Shown here piece after piece: positions 35,377 to 45,324 of a stretch of 64,000 bases of DNA (position 1 is its first letter; each line of letters starts with the position of its first letter). The stretch comes from Bradyrhizobium embrapense. Its GTDB lineage: Bacteria; Pseudomonadota; Alphaproteobacteria; Rhizobiales; Xanthobacteraceae. The DNA is taken from positions 868,001 to 932,000 of the forward strand of contig NZ_LFIP02000001.1 in assembly GCF_001189235.2 (NCBI RefSeq), written 5' to 3'. Position numbers and translations under genes: made by a program. Under the pieces are notes generated by a model. That model had not been told where the DNA came from. It was given only the letters and a program-made list of their open reading frames with translations, and made no database searches.

Positions 35377-36977
35377 CGATTACGCTGGAGATGATGCCGC
35401 CACTGATGTTCGGCGGCCTGATCGTTGCGATGCTGATCGGCTATCCGGTGGCGTTCACGCTCGCCGCGGTCGGCCTGTCGTTCGGGTTCCTCTCGATCTA
35501 TCTCGGCTTCTTCGACCTCAACTTCCTGCAGGCGATCCCGGGCCGCATCTTCGGCAGCGTGCTCTCCAACGAGCTGCTGCTCGCGATCCCGTTCTTCACC
35601 TTCATGGGCGCGATATTGGAGAGATGCGGGCTGGCCGAGGACATGCTGGATTCGATGGGCCAGCTGTTCGGCCCGATCCGCGGCGGTCTCGGCTATTCCG
35701 TGATCATCGTCGGCTTCATCCTCGGCGCCATCACCGGCACGGTGGCGGCGCAGGTGATCGCGATGGCGCTGATCTCGATGCCGGTGATGATCCGCTACGG
35801 CTACAACATCCGCTACATCACCGGCGTGCTGGCCGCTTCCGGCACCATCACGCAACTCGTCCCTCCCTCCCTCGTCCTGATCGTGCTCGCCGACCAGCTC
35901 GGCAAATCGGTCGGCGACATGTATCTCGGCGCCTGGGGCCCGTCGGTGTTCCAGATCCTGCTGTTCGCCGGCTACACCTTCCTGCTCGGCATCTTCAAGC
36001 CGAGCCATGTGCCGGCGGTACCGATCGAGGCGCGCACGCTGACCGGCTGGGCGCTGTGGAAGAAGTGCCTGCTCGGCATCATTCCCTCCGCGGTGCTGAT
36101 CTTCGTCGTGCTCGGCACCATGATGATGGGCCTTGCGACCCCGACGGAAGCCGGCGCCATGGGCGCGGTCGGCGCCATCGTGCTCGCCGCGATCCACCAC
36201 AAGGATTTCAGCGCGACCGGCCGCAAGGTGCTCATCATCGGCGTGATCGCCGGCGGCATCGGCACCATCATCGCGATGCTCTACAGCGAGAACCTGATCT
36301 TCAGGCTGGCGTTTGCGATCACCTATCTCGCGGTGGTCTGGATCTGCCTCGAGGCGGTCAAGATCCCGGACCTGCGCGACCTGATCAAGCAGGGCTACGA
36401 GACCACCATGCGCATCACCTGCATGGTCACCTTCATCCTGATCGGCTCGACCTGCTTCTCGGTGGTGTTCCTCGGCGTGTCCGGCGGCACCTGGCTCGAG
36501 CACCATCTGACCTCGCTGCCCGGCGGCGTCTGGGGCTTCCTGATCTTCATCAACATCTTCATCTTCTTCCTGGCGTTCTTCCTCGACTTCTTCGAGATCG
36601 CCTTCATCATCCTGCCGATGATCGCGCCGATCGCGCAGAAGGTGCTGGCGCCGGTGGTCGGGCCGGACGCCGCGCTGATCTGGTTCGGCGTGATGCTGTG
36701 CGTCAACATGCAGACCTCGTTCCTGCATCCGCCGTTCGGCTTCGCGCTGTTCTACCTGCGCGGCGTGGCGCCGAAGGAAGTGAAGAGCTCCGACATCTAC
36801 TGGGGCGCGATGCCCTGGATCGGGCTGCAGGCGATCATGGTGGCGCTGGTGATCGCGTTCCCGGTCGTGGTCACCGGACTGCTCGACAAGCCGCTCGATG
36901 TCGACCTCAACAAGGTCAAGATCGAGGTGCCGCAGATCGAGCTGCCGCCGCTCGATTTCGGGCAACCGAAGCAGTAG
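35373..36977 (+). CDS. dctM: TRAP transporter large permease (DctM type)
   Basis: A 534-residue membrane protein with more than twelve hydrophobic helices. It includes IPFFTFMGAILERCGLAEDM, GSVIIVGFILGAITGTVAAQ-like and TQLVPPSLVLIVLADQLGKS regions, characteristic of DctM. It is longer than the usual 430 residues because of an insertion of extra helices (about 220-330), as in the long TRAP large subunits found with 2-oxoacid-type binding proteins. The start overlaps the dctQ stop by four bases. The substrate cannot be told from the permease alone. Confidence 0.92.
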   Translation: MTITLEMMPPLMFGGLIVAMLIGYPVAFTLAAVGLSFGFLSIYLGFFDLNFLQAIPGRIFGSVLSNELLLAIPFFTFMGAILERCGLAEDMLDSMGQLFGPIRGGLGYSVIIVGFILGAITGTVAAQVIAMALISMPVMIRYGYNIRYITGVLAASGTITQLVPPSLVLIVLADQLGKSVGDMYLGAWGPSVFQILLFAGYTFLLGIFKPSHVPAVPIEARTLTGWALWKKCLLGIIPSAVLIFVVLGTMMMGLATPTEAGAMGAVGAIVLAAIHHKDFSATGRKVLIIGVIAGGIGTIIAMLYSENLIFRLAFAITYLAVVWICLEAVKIPDLRDLIKQGYETTMRITCMVTFILIGSTCFSVVFLGVSGGTWLEHHLTSLPGGVWGFLIFINIFIFFLAFFLDFFEIAFIILPMIAPIAQKVLAPVVGPDAALIWFGVMLCVNMQTSFLHPPFGFALFYLRGVAPKEVKSSDIYWGAMPWIGLQAIMVALVIAFPVVVTGLLDKPLDVDLNKVKIEVPQIELPPLDFGQPKQ

Positions 36978-37060
36978 CCGGCATCGGCGGCGTGCCCTGC
37001 GGAAGCGGGGCGTGCCGGAACCGTTGACGGCGGCCGCGAGTCCTGTGAAGACGCGGGGGC

Positions 37061-38383
37061 ATGCATCGTCCTCCAACTCACAGACCGCCGCCCATGCCCC
37101 AACCGCATCCCGCCCGCTCCTTCGTTCGTCCGCTCGTCGCCTCGCTCAGCCTGGCGTTTGCCGTTGCCGTGGCGCATGCGGCGCCGGCGGCCGACATTCG
37201 CGCACTGGCGCAACAGGAGCAGCAGCCGCTGCTCGAAACCCTGCGCGACCTCGTGCAGATCGAATCCGGCAGCAAGGACCTCGAGGGCCTCAACCAGATC
37301 GCCGCGCGCATCGCCGGCCAGCTCAAGGAGCTCGGCGGCGCGGTGGACATCCTGCAGACCACCGACATCTACCGGCTGGACGACACGCCGGAGAAGATCG
37401 GCCCCGCCGTGCAGGCGGTCTTCAAGGGCACCGGCAGCGCGAAGATCATGCTGATCGCGCACATGGACACGGTGTATCTCAAGGGCATGCTGAAGGACCA
37501 ACCCTTCCGCGTCGATGGCGACAAGGCCTACGGGCTCGGCATCGCCGACGACAAGCAGGGCATCGCCACCATCCTGCACAGCGTGGCGCTGCTGCAGAAG
37601 CTGAACTTCAAGGATTACGGCACGCTCACCGTGCTGATCAACGGCGACGAGGAGATCTCCTCGCCCGGCTGGCGCAGCACCATCACCCGCGTCGCCTCAG
37701 AGCAGGATGCCGTGTTCTCGTTCGAAGGCAGCGACGCCAGCGGCACGCTCCGCCTCGCCACCAGCGGCATCGGCTCGGCCTATCTCACGGTGCATGGCAA
37801 GTCGTCACATGCGGGCGCGAGGCCCGAAGGCGGCGTGAATGCGCTCTATGAGCTGTCACACCAGGTGCTGCAGATGAAGGACCTGTCGAAGCCCGAACAG
37901 GGCCTGAAGCTGAACTGGACGGTTTCCAAGTCCGGCACCAACCGCAACGTGATCCCCGCTGAAGCCTCCGCCCAGGCCGATGCACGCGCGCTCAAGGTGT
38001 CCGACTTCGACGAGCTCGAGACGGCGCTGCAGGACAAGATCAAGAACCGCCTGCTGCCCGACTCCAAGGTCGAGGTGAAGTTCGAGGTACGTCGCCCGCC
38101 GCTCGAAGCCAACGACGCCTCGCGCCGCGTGGCCGGCCACGGCAAGACGATCTATCAGGAACTCGGCATGCCGCTGAACGTCGCCGAGCGGGCCACGGGC
38201 GGCGGCACCGACGCTGCGTTTGCCGCGCTGAAGAGCAAGGGAGCCGTGGTCGAAGGCATGGGCCTCTCGGGCTTCGGCGCGCACTCCAATGATGCCGAGT
38301 ATGTGCAGATCAACAGCATCGTGCCGCGGCTGTACCTGACCACGCGCATCATCATGGATCTGTCCGACGGCAAGGTGAAGTAA
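37061..38383 (+). CDS. Exported M20 metallopeptidase (glutamate carboxypeptidase type)
   Basis: A 440-residue zinc peptidase with an N-terminal signal peptide (about 1-42, cleavage near AHAAPAA). The metal site residues are in IAHMDTVY (His, catalytic Asp), GIADDKQG (bridging Asp), LINGDEEISSPG (catalytic Glu and metal Glu), and a C-terminal His in GFGAHSNDAEY. The lid domain is at about 220-330 (TVHGKSSHAGARPEGGVNAL). It resembles carboxypeptidase G2, which removes C-terminal glutamate from folates and peptides. The start may instead be Met12 (37094). It should act in the periplasm. It follows dctM by 83 bp and could belong to the same uptake system. Confidence 0.9.
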   Translation: MHRPPTHRPPPMPQPHPARSFVRPLVASLSLAFAVAVAHAAPAADIRALAQQEQQPLLETLRDLVQIESGSKDLEGLNQIAARIAGQLKELGGAVDILQTTDIYRLDDTPEKIGPAVQAVFKGTGSAKIMLIAHMDTVYLKGMLKDQPFRVDGDKAYGLGIADDKQGIATILHSVALLQKLNFKDYGTLTVLINGDEEISSPGWRSTITRVASEQDAVFSFEGSDASGTLRLATSGIGSAYLTVHGKSSHAGARPEGGVNALYELSHQVLQMKDLSKPEQGLKLNWTVSKSGTNRNVIPAEASAQADARALKVSDFDELETALQDKIKNRLLPDSKVEVKFEVRRPPLEANDASRRVAGHGKTIYQELGMPLNVAERATGGGTDAAFAALKSKGAVVEGMGLSGFGAHSNDAEYVQINSIVPRLYLTTRIIMDLSDGKVK

Positions 38384-38419
38384 GCCGGGCCGGCCCGACG
38401 GCTGCCGCGGCCGAGGTCC

Positions 38420-39754
38420 TCAGGCGGACGCCGGCTCCGTTCTGGCGAGGTGGAAGCTCAGCGTGAACTGGGCGCCACCGGACGGCAGGTTCTCGACCTT
38501 GATCGTCGCGTCGTGATCGTCGGCAACCCCGCGGACGATCGAGAGCCCGAGCCCCGCCCCGTCCGTGCGCTGGCGCTGGCGCTCGCCGCGCCAGAAGCGC
38601 TGGAACACCAGCCCCTGCTCGGCGGGCGCAATCCCCGGCCCGCAATCGCGCACCTGCACCGAGCCGTCCTCGTGCACCTCGACATCGACCGAGGTCGCAT
38701 CCGCAGTGTACTTGATGGCGTTCTCGGCCAGATTGAAGATCGCGCGCTGCAGCATCTCGGCATTGCCCTTGACCTGCACCGGGCCGTCGGCGCCGCGCAG
38801 CGCGATGTCTTTCCGCTGCGCCAGCGCATAGGGCGCGATCGAGCCGACCACCTCGGCGCACACCGCGCGCAGATCCGCGGTTTCGCCAGGATCCAGCACC
38901 AGCGTATCGAGCTCGGCGATCTCGAGCAGCTGGCTGACGATCCGGCTCATACTCTCGATGTCGGCATGCAGCTCCTTGGTCCCCTTGGCCACATCCAGCG
39001 TCTCGATGCGGGTCCTCAGGATCGCAAGCGGAGTGCGCAGCTGATGCGCGGCATCGGCGGTGAACTGGCGCTGCACGTGAAACCCGTCCTCCAGACGATC
39101 GAAGGCCTGGTTGACGGCGGTCACCAGCGGCAGGATCTCGCTCGGAATCCCCTCCGTCGGCAGACGAATGTCGGTCCTGGCCGGCCCGATGGCCCTGGCC
39201 TCCTCGGAAGCCCGCAACAGCGGAATCACGGCGCGGCGGAAGATCAGGATGTCGGTGGCCAGCAGGATCAGCAGGATCGGGATGGTGATCCAGCCGACCC
39301 GGCGGAAGAAGTTGGAAACGATGTCATCGATGATGACGTCGCGATGCGAGAGGTCCTCGGCGACCTGGATTCGCAGCGTCTGGCCGCCGACGAGCTGGGT
39401 GGCGCTGGCGCCGGAAATCCGGTCGGCCAGGGCCGGCGGTCGCGGCGCTCCGCGATGCGACGAGAACAGCAGATTGTCGTCCGCATCGTAGATGTCGTAG
39501 CGGTAGCGGCCATAGGCGTCGGAATAGAGCCCCTTCAGGCTGTCCGGCAGGTTGAGCTGAACCTTGCCGTCGGAATCGACCGAGAGGTTCTGGCCGAGAT
39601 CGGCGGCCTGATCGCGCATCGCTTCGCTATGCAGATGGTTGATCTCCGAATTCAAGAGCCACAGCAGCAGCAGCGGCAGGAAGATCGCGGCGACCGCGAC
39701 CGCCACGATGTGCAGGAACACGATCCGCGAGGTCAGCGACGTGAAGCGGAACAC
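38420..39754 (-). CDS. Membrane sensor histidine kinase (TctE/QseC type)
   Basis: A 444-residue kinase with two membrane helices (about 10-35 and 160-180) around a periplasmic sensor region of about 120 residues. A HAMP-like linker is followed by the phospho-acceptor His in ADAAHQLRTPLAILRTRIE. The ATPase domain has FNLAENAIKYT, DCGPGIAP and DGAGLGLSIVRG. The architecture fits the TctE/QseC group, which senses organic acids, metals or envelope cues. It lies two bases after the response regulator gene. The pair is divergent from an RND efflux operon, which it may control. Confidence 0.92.
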   Translation of the reverse strand: MFRFTSLTSRIVFLHIVAVAVAAIFLPLLLLWLLNSEINHLHSEAMRDQAADLGQNLSVDSDGKVQLNLPDSLKGLYSDAYGRYRYDIYDADDNLLFSSHRGAPRPPALADRISGASATQLVGGQTLRIQVAEDLSHRDVIIDDIVSNFFRRVGWITIPILLILLATDILIFRRAVIPLLRASEEARAIGPARTDIRLPTEGIPSEILPLVTAVNQAFDRLEDGFHVQRQFTADAAHQLRTPLAILRTRIETLDVAKGTKELHADIESMSRIVSQLLEIAELDTLVLDPGETADLRAVCAEVVGSIAPYALAQRKDIALRGADGPVQVKGNAEMLQRAIFNLAENAIKYTADATSVDVEVHEDGSVQVRDCGPGIAPAEQGLVFQRFWRGERQRQRTDGAGLGLSIVRGVADDHDATIKVENLPSGGAQFTLSFHLARTEPASA

Positions 39755-39756
39755 CC

Positions 39757-40431
39757 CTATTTCTCCTCCGCCATCAGATAGCCGACGCCGCGAATGGTAT
39801 GGATGATGACCTTGGCACGGTGCTCGGTAAGCAGCTTGCGCAGGCGCGACACGTAGACCTCGACGGCATTCGAGGCGACTTCGCCCGACAATCCGAAGAT
39901 GTGGTCCTCGACGTTCTTTTTCGGCACCACCCGCCCCTGCCGCCGCAGCAGGATCTCCAGCACCGAGGTCTCGCGCGCCGAGAAGACCTGCGGCGTGCCG
40001 TCGACGAACACCTGCTTGCTCTCGGTGTCGTAGACGAGATTGGCGAGCTTCAGCGAGGAGCCGAGCAACTGACCGGGCCGGCGCAGGACGGCCTCGAGCC
40101 GCGCCACCAGCTCTTCCAGCGCAAACGGCTTCGCGAGATAGTCGTCGGCACCGCTGCGCAGGCCGTTGACCCGATCCTGAAGGCCGTTGCGCGCGGTCAG
40201 CACCAGGACCGGCAGCGGGTCGTTCCTGCGGCGAAGCTCCGCCAGCACCGTCAGGCCATCGCCGTCGGGCAGACTGAGATCGAGGATCATGGCAGCATAG
40301 CTGACGCTACGCAGCGCATCGCGCGCTTCGGCAACGCTGTTGACGATGTCGGACTCGTATCCCGCCGCCATCAGCCCGCTCGCGAGCAACCGCGAGAGCT
40401 CGAGATTGTCCTCGACGATCAGAAGGCGCAT
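39757..40431 (-). CDS. OmpR-family response regulator
   Basis: A 224-residue regulator. The receiver domain (1-115) has the acidic pair in IVEDN, phospho-acceptor Asp51 in MILDLSLPDGDG, and Lys in LAKPFALEEL. The C-terminal winged helix (about 125-220) includes VFVDGTPQVFSARETSVLEI and NAVEVYVSRLRKLL. It is the partner of the kinase that follows. The start at 40431 is an ATG; the TTG at 40455 is less likely. The next operon, divergent, encodes an RND pump, so it is the natural target. Confidence 0.94.
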   Translation of the reverse strand: MRLLIVEDNLELSRLLASGLMAAGYESDIVNSVAEARDALRSVSYAAMILDLSLPDGDGLTVLAELRRRNDPLPVLVLTARNGLQDRVNGLRSGADDYLAKPFALEELVARLEAVLRRPGQLLGSSLKLANLVYDTESKQVFVDGTPQVFSARETSVLEILLRRQGRVVPKKNVEDHIFGLSGEVASNAVEVYVSRLRKLLTEHRAKVIIHTIRGVGYLMAEEK

Positions 40432-40800
40432 TGCAGCAGTCCTGTCTTCATTCAATCGGCGTTCTGTTTACACACCTTGTTGCGATGCGCCAGCCAAGCG
40501 ACAATTCCGTAACAGATCGCGCGCTGAGCAGTCCCGATGTGCAAACGATACGTATTTAAGCACAACGCTGGATTACCGCTCAGAGCGCTACTTTTTGGCT
40601 ATGCGCGGCAGCCCCTAGTCCCACGCAAAATAGATAAACCGGCACCCGCCGCAATCAAATTTGCGCGCCGGGCGCACGCTTGAAAAGGACAAATGTAAGG
40701 CTGGCGTCAGCTAGCCCTGATATCTGTTCATTTGTTCTCAACGGGAGATCGGACGACGGCCCGCCATGCGGCAAGACCTCGTCTCTCGCGCGAGGCTTTC
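40432..40800. other. Divergent promoter region between the two-component and RND genes
   Basis: No gene was found in these 369 bases. It must hold the promoters of the response regulator and of the RND operon. A dyad of ACAAATG (40689-40695) and CATTTGT (40729-40735), with further partial symmetry (GGACAAATG / CATTTGTTC), lies about 65-110 bases before the adaptor start and may bind the response regulator or another factor. Confidence 0.4.
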
Positions 40801-42021
40801 ATGCAGTATTGGCGGCGGGCGATGTCATTTCGAATGAAGTATATGGGCTTTGCGGCGATGCCGGTGCTGGCGGCGCTTCTCGCCGGCGCGTGGCTCACGA
40901 CGCGCGCCGATGGTGTGGTGAACGCCAAGGCCGCGCAAGAGACCGCGCGGCAGGACGTCAACGTCGAGCAGCAATACGTCACGCTAAGCGACAAGCAGGC
41001 AGCCTCCCTGAAGGTCATGGCCGCGGAGCAGCGCTCGTTCCGGACCCTGAAAAACGCAGTCGGCTCGATCGACTTCAACCAGAACATGCTGGTGCAGGCG
41101 TTTACCCCAAATCCCGGCAGGATCGTCGACACGCCCCTCAATGTCGGTGACGAAGTTGCAAAGGGCGATACGCTGTTCACGATCGACAGCCCCGATCTGC
41201 TGCAGGCCGAGTCGTCGCTGCTCGCCGCGGCCGGCGTGCTCGAACTGCAGACCAGGACGCTGGCGCGGGTCAGGCAGCTCTTGAAGACCGGCGGCGGCGC
41301 ACAAAAGGACGTCGACCAGGCGACGTCGGATCAACAGACGGCTGAAGGCAACTACAAAGCCGGACGCAACGCGGTGCGCATCTTCGGCAAGACCGACGCC
41401 GAGATCGACCGCATCGTCGCTGACCGCAAGGTCGATTCCATCCTGGTGGTGCCGAGCCCGATTTCGGGCCGGATCATCGCGCGCAATGCCGCGCCGGGTC
41501 TGTTCGTGCAACCCGGCAATGCGCCCGCGCCCTATTCGCTGGCCGACATCTCGACGATGTGGATGGTCGCCAATGTGATCGAGACCGACGCCCCGTCCTA
41601 CCGGATCGGCCAACCGGTCGAGGTGCGGGTGCCGGCCTATCCGAACGAGGTGTTTCGCGGCCGCGTGACGACGCTTGGCCTCAATATCGATCCGAACTCG
41701 CATCGCCAGCTGGTGCGCTCGGTGATCGACGATCCCCAGCACAAGCTGCGCGCAGGCATGCTGGCGAGCTTCACCATCGAAACCGAGCCGCCAAAGCTGT
41801 CGGTCAGCGCTCCGCTGGACGCCATCGTGCGCGAGGGCGACGGAACGATGACGGTGTGGGTCACGACCGACGGCCGCAAGTTCGACCGCCGCACGGTGAC
41901 GATCGGCATGGAGCAGGATGGCTGGCGGCAGATCCTCAACGGCCTGGCGGCCGGCGAGAAGGTTGCCTCCACGGGCGCGATCTTCCTCAGCAACAAGTTC
42001 GCCAACGCGGTCACCGGCTAG
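40801..42021 (+). CDS. RND efflux periplasmic adaptor (CzcB type)
   Basis: A 406-residue membrane fusion protein. An N-terminal hydrophobic anchor (about 17-38) is followed by a biotin-lipoyl-like part (NPGRIVDTPLNVGDEVAKGD and, after the hairpin, SPISGRIIARNAAPGLFVQP), a helical hairpin rich in Gln/Ala/Leu (about 115-180), and a beta-barrel domain with STMWMVANVIETDAPSYRIG. It links the inner-membrane pump to the outer-membrane channel. The start at 40801 is an ATG after GCGAGG; the longer frame upstream is unsupported. It is first in the operon with the pump and channel genes. Confidence 0.92.
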   Translation: MQYWRRAMSFRMKYMGFAAMPVLAALLAGAWLTTRADGVVNAKAAQETARQDVNVEQQYVTLSDKQAASLKVMAAEQRSFRTLKNAVGSIDFNQNMLVQAFTPNPGRIVDTPLNVGDEVAKGDTLFTIDSPDLLQAESSLLAAAGVLELQTRTLARVRQLLKTGGGAQKDVDQATSDQQTAEGNYKAGRNAVRIFGKTDAEIDRIVADRKVDSILVVPSPISGRIIARNAAPGLFVQPGNAPAPYSLADISTMWMVANVIETDAPSYRIGQPVEVRVPAYPNEVFRGRVTTLGLNIDPNSHRQLVRSVIDDPQHKLRAGMLASFTIETEPPKLSVSAPLDAIVREGDGTMTVWVTTDGRKFDRRTVTIGMEQDGWRQILNGLAAGEKVASTGAIFLSNKFANAVTG

Positions 42022-42066
42022 CCCGCGCCAACCGCGCCTTCGTCCGCTCGAGAGTAGTACAGCATC

Positions 42067-45000
42067 TTGATCAAGAGCCTCCTTCAATTCGGTCTGACCC
42101 GAAGCGCCGTCATCGTGCTCGGCCTCGCCGTGTTCTGCGCCGCCGGATTTGCAGCGTTCACCAAACTGAACATCGAGGCCTACCCGAACCCGGCTCCCGT
42201 CATCCTCGAGATCACGGCCCAGGCCGCCGGCCTCTCCGCCGAGGAGATGGAGAAGTACTATACGATCCCGATGGAGGTCGGGCTGTACTCGACACCGGGC
42301 GTCGTCAACATCCGCTCGACCTCGTTCTACGGCCTGTCGTTCGTGCGGGTCACCTTCAAATATGGCGTCGACTATTATTTCGCGCTGACGCAGGCCACCA
42401 ATAGCCTCACGCAGAACGTCCAGCTCCCCGGCAACCAGATTCCGCAAATCCAGCAGTCGAGCCTCGTCGGCGAGATCTTCCGCTACCAGCTGGTCGGCCC
42501 GCCGAATTTCGGCCTGACCAATCTCAGGACTTTGCAGGACTACGTCGTCGCCCGCCGGCTGATGACGATACCTGGCGTCGTGCAGATCAATTCCTGGGGC
42601 GGGACCACCAAGCAGTTCAACGTCGACGCCGATCTTGCAAAGCTCGAGGCCTACAACATCACCGTGCCGCAGCTGATCAGCGCGCTCGGAAACTCCAACA
42701 TCAATGTCGGCGGCCGCGAGATCGCGATCGGCCAGCAATCCGTCAATATCCGCGGCATCGGTCTGATCAATTCCGGCGGCGAATATGACGTCACCAAAGG
42801 CTACAGGGTCCAAGACATCGAGAACGTCGTCCTGACCCAGTCGAACGGGCTGCCGATCCAGATCAAGGATGTCGCCAAGGTGTCGATCGGCTATGTGCCG
42901 CGGCTCGGCATCGCCGGAAAGGACAAGGACGACGACGTCGCGGCGGCGATCGTCGTGATGGGCCGCACGCAACACACCAACGACATCGTGCCGAAGGTCG
43001 AGGAGGAAGTCGCCAAGATCAACAGCGACGGCACCCTGCCGCCCGGCGTCAAGGTGGTCCCCTATTACGACCGCACCTCGCTGGTCAATGTGACGACCCA
43101 CACCGTGCTGCACAATCTGATGTTCGGCTGCCTGCTGGTGTTCGTGATCCAGTGGGTCTTCCTGGGCGATCTGCGCAGCGCGCTGATCGTCAGCGCCAAT
43201 ATCCCGTTCGCGCTGTTCTTCGCGATCATCATCCTGGTGCTGCAGGGCGAGGACGCCAATCTGCTGTCGCTCGGCGCCGTCGACTTCGGAATCATCGTCG
43301 ATTCCGCCGTCATCATGATGGAGAACATCTTCCGCAATTTCCAGTCCAGTCCCGAGAACCGGCTGCGGGTGCTGCAACACCTCGCCGAGGGCTACTGGGG
43401 AGACGATCCCACGGCGCGAAACGGCCAGCCCGCGCCGGGCTGGACCGAGCGGCTGCGCATGATCTTCGTCAGCGCGTTGCAGGTCGACAAGGCGGTGTTC
43501 TTCACCGCGGCCATCACGGTCACCGCGTTCGTGCCGCTGTTCACCATGCAGGGCGTCGAAGGCCAGATCTTCGGCCCGATGGCGCGAACCTACGGCTACG
43601 CGCTAGCCGGCGCGCTGCTGGCGACATTCACGGTGACGCCGGTGCTGGCATCGCTGCTGCTGCCGAAGCATATCGAGGAAACCGAAACGATCATCGTGCG
43701 CTCGCTGCGCAAGGCCTACACGCCCGTGCTGCGCTGGTCGCTGACGCATCTGAGGGTCGCGGTCGCAACCGGCATCATCTTCCTCGGACTGAGCGGCCTT
43801 GCCGCGAGCCGGCTCGGCAGCGAATTCCTGCCCGCGCTGGAGGAAGGCAATTTCTGGATCCGCGCCTCGATGCCGCCGACCATGTCGCTGGACGCCGGCA
43901 CCCAGCCGACCCGCAAGATGCGCGAGATCCTGTTGCGTCACCCAGAGATCATCACGGTGGTGTCGCAGCATGGCCGCCCCGACAATGGCAGCGACGCCTC
44001 GCCATTCGCGAACGTCGAGCTGTTCGCGCCGATCAAGCCGTTCGACCAGTGGCCGCCCGGCCTGACCAAGGAGAAGCTCACCGAGGAATTGCAGAAGGAG
44101 TTCGACGAGGAATTGCCCGGCGTCACCTTCAACTTCTCGCAATACATCCAGGACAACGTCGAGGAGGCGCTGTCGGGCGTCAAGGGCGCGAACTCGGTCA
44201 AGATTATCGGTCCCAACCTCGCCGTGCTCGAACAGCTCGCGACCAAGGTCGCGCAGGAGATGGCCAAGATCCGCGGCGTTGCCGATCTCGGCATCTTCCA
44301 TCTGGTCGGGCAGCCCAACCTCAATATCAAGGTCAACCGCGAGAAGACTGCGCGCTACGGTCTCAATACCGGCGACGTGACGACCGTCGTCCAGGCGGCG
44401 CTCGGCGGCACCAGCGCGACGACGGTGCTGGAGGGTGACCGGCAGTTCGGCGTCGTGGTGCGGCTCGACCCGAAATTCCGCCAGAGCATCGACGAGGTGC
44501 GCGAGATCAAGGTGGCCTACCAGACGCCGTCCGGCACCAACGCCTACATCCCGCTGAGCGAGCTTGCCGACATCTCGCTCGATACCGGCGCATCCTTCAT
44601 CTATCGCGAGCGCAGCCAGCGCTACATCCCGATCAAGTTCAGCGTGCGCGGCCGCGACCTCGGCAGCACGGTGGCGGAGGCGCAGACGCGCGTCGCCGAG
44701 GCGGTGCAGCTTCCGACCGGCTACCGGATGATCTGGTCCGGCGAATTCGACAATCTCGAAGCCGCCAAGGCCCGGCTGATGATCGTCGTGCCGGTGACGC
44801 TGCTGCTGATCTTCGTCTTGCTCTACAGCCTGTTCAACTCGCTGCGCGACAGCCTGCTGGCACTGGCCGGCATACCGTTCGCGGTCGGCGGCGGCCTGAT
44901 CGCGCTGTACCTCGCCGGGCTCGACTTCTCGATCTCGGCCGCGATCGGCTTCATCTCGCTGTTCGGCGTCGCTGTCATGGACGGCATCCTCAACATCACT

Positions 45001-45324
45001 TATTTCCGCGAATTGCGGGCCTCGGGCATGAGCATCGCGGAGGCGGTGTTCAACGGCGCCGAGCAACGCATGCGGCCGATGCTGATGACCGCGCTGTCCG
45101 CCGGTGTCGGACTGTTCCCGGCGGCGCTGTCGCATGGCATCGGCAGCCAGGTGCAGCGGCCGCTCGCGACCGTGGTGGTCGGCGGCATGTTCATCGGCCC
45201 GCTGCTGCTGCTGATCGTGGCGCCTGCGCTGCGCAAGATCTTCCTGTCGCGCGAGCCCGTCGCCTCTCCCGATGAGGCGGCTGCCGTGGCGCCGCCCGAA
45301 GCGGCGCATGAAGGGGGGGCCTGA
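42067..45324 (+). CDS. RND efflux pump, heavy-metal (CzcA/CusA) type
   Basis: A 1085-residue inner-membrane pump with twelve helices and two large periplasmic loops. The fourth helix has DFGIIVDSAVIMMEN, with Asp406, Asp412 and Glu419 matching the three acidic residues needed for proton-driven metal export in CzcA; the usual Gly after the second Asp is Ser413. This places it with heavy-metal efflux pumps rather than drug pumps. The metal is not predictable. The start is a TTG (42067), which gives the typical MIKSLLQFGLTRSAVIVLG. It lies 45 bp after the adaptor and overlaps the next gene by one base. Confidence 0.93.
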   Translation: MIKSLLQFGLTRSAVIVLGLAVFCAAGFAAFTKLNIEAYPNPAPVILEITAQAAGLSAEEMEKYYTIPMEVGLYSTPGVVNIRSTSFYGLSFVRVTFKYGVDYYFALTQATNSLTQNVQLPGNQIPQIQQSSLVGEIFRYQLVGPPNFGLTNLRTLQDYVVARRLMTIPGVVQINSWGGTTKQFNVDADLAKLEAYNITVPQLISALGNSNINVGGREIAIGQQSVNIRGIGLINSGGEYDVTKGYRVQDIENVVLTQSNGLPIQIKDVAKVSIGYVPRLGIAGKDKDDDVAAAIVVMGRTQHTNDIVPKVEEEVAKINSDGTLPPGVKVVPYYDRTSLVNVTTHTVLHNLMFGCLLVFVIQWVFLGDLRSALIVSANIPFALFFAIIILVLQGEDANLLSLGAVDFGIIVDSAVIMMENIFRNFQSSPENRLRVLQHLAEGYWGDDPTARNGQPAPGWTERLRMIFVSALQVDKAVFFTAAITVTAFVPLFTMQGVEGQIFGPMARTYGYALAGALLATFTVTPVLASLLLPKHIEETETIIVRSLRKAYTPVLRWSLTHLRVAVATGIIFLGLSGLAASRLGSEFLPALEEGNFWIRASMPPTMSLDAGTQPTRKMREILLRHPEIITVVSQHGRPDNGSDASPFANVELFAPIKPFDQWPPGLTKEKLTEELQKEFDEELPGVTFNFSQYIQDNVEEALSGVKGANSVKIIGPNLAVLEQLATKVAQEMAKIRGVADLGIFHLVGQPNLNIKVNREKTARYGLNTGDVTTVVQAALGGTSATTVLEGDRQFGVVVRLDPKFRQSIDEVREIKVAYQTPSGTNAYIPLSELADISLDTGASFIYRERSQRYIPIKFSVRGRDLGSTVAEAQTRVAEAVQLPTGYRMIWSGEFDNLEAAKARLMIVVPVTLLLIFVLLYSLFNSLRDSLLALAGIPFAVGGGLIALYLAGLDFSISAAIGFISLFGVAVMDGILNITYFRELRASGMSIAEAVFNGAEQRMRPMLMTALSAGVGLFPAALSHGIGSQVQRPLATVVVGGMFIGPLLLLIVAPALRKIFLSREPVASPDEAAAVAPPEAAHEGGA

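Noticed and set aside
40984..43380. A 798-codon open frame antisense to the RND adaptor and pump genes, and similar long antisense frames at 35334-37076, 43603-45486, 10196-10981 and 54758-56578
   Set aside because: They mirror real genes in a GC-rich genome where antisense stop codons are rare. Their translations are rich in Arg/His/Asp/Gln with no domains, and the sense frames carry full motif sets.
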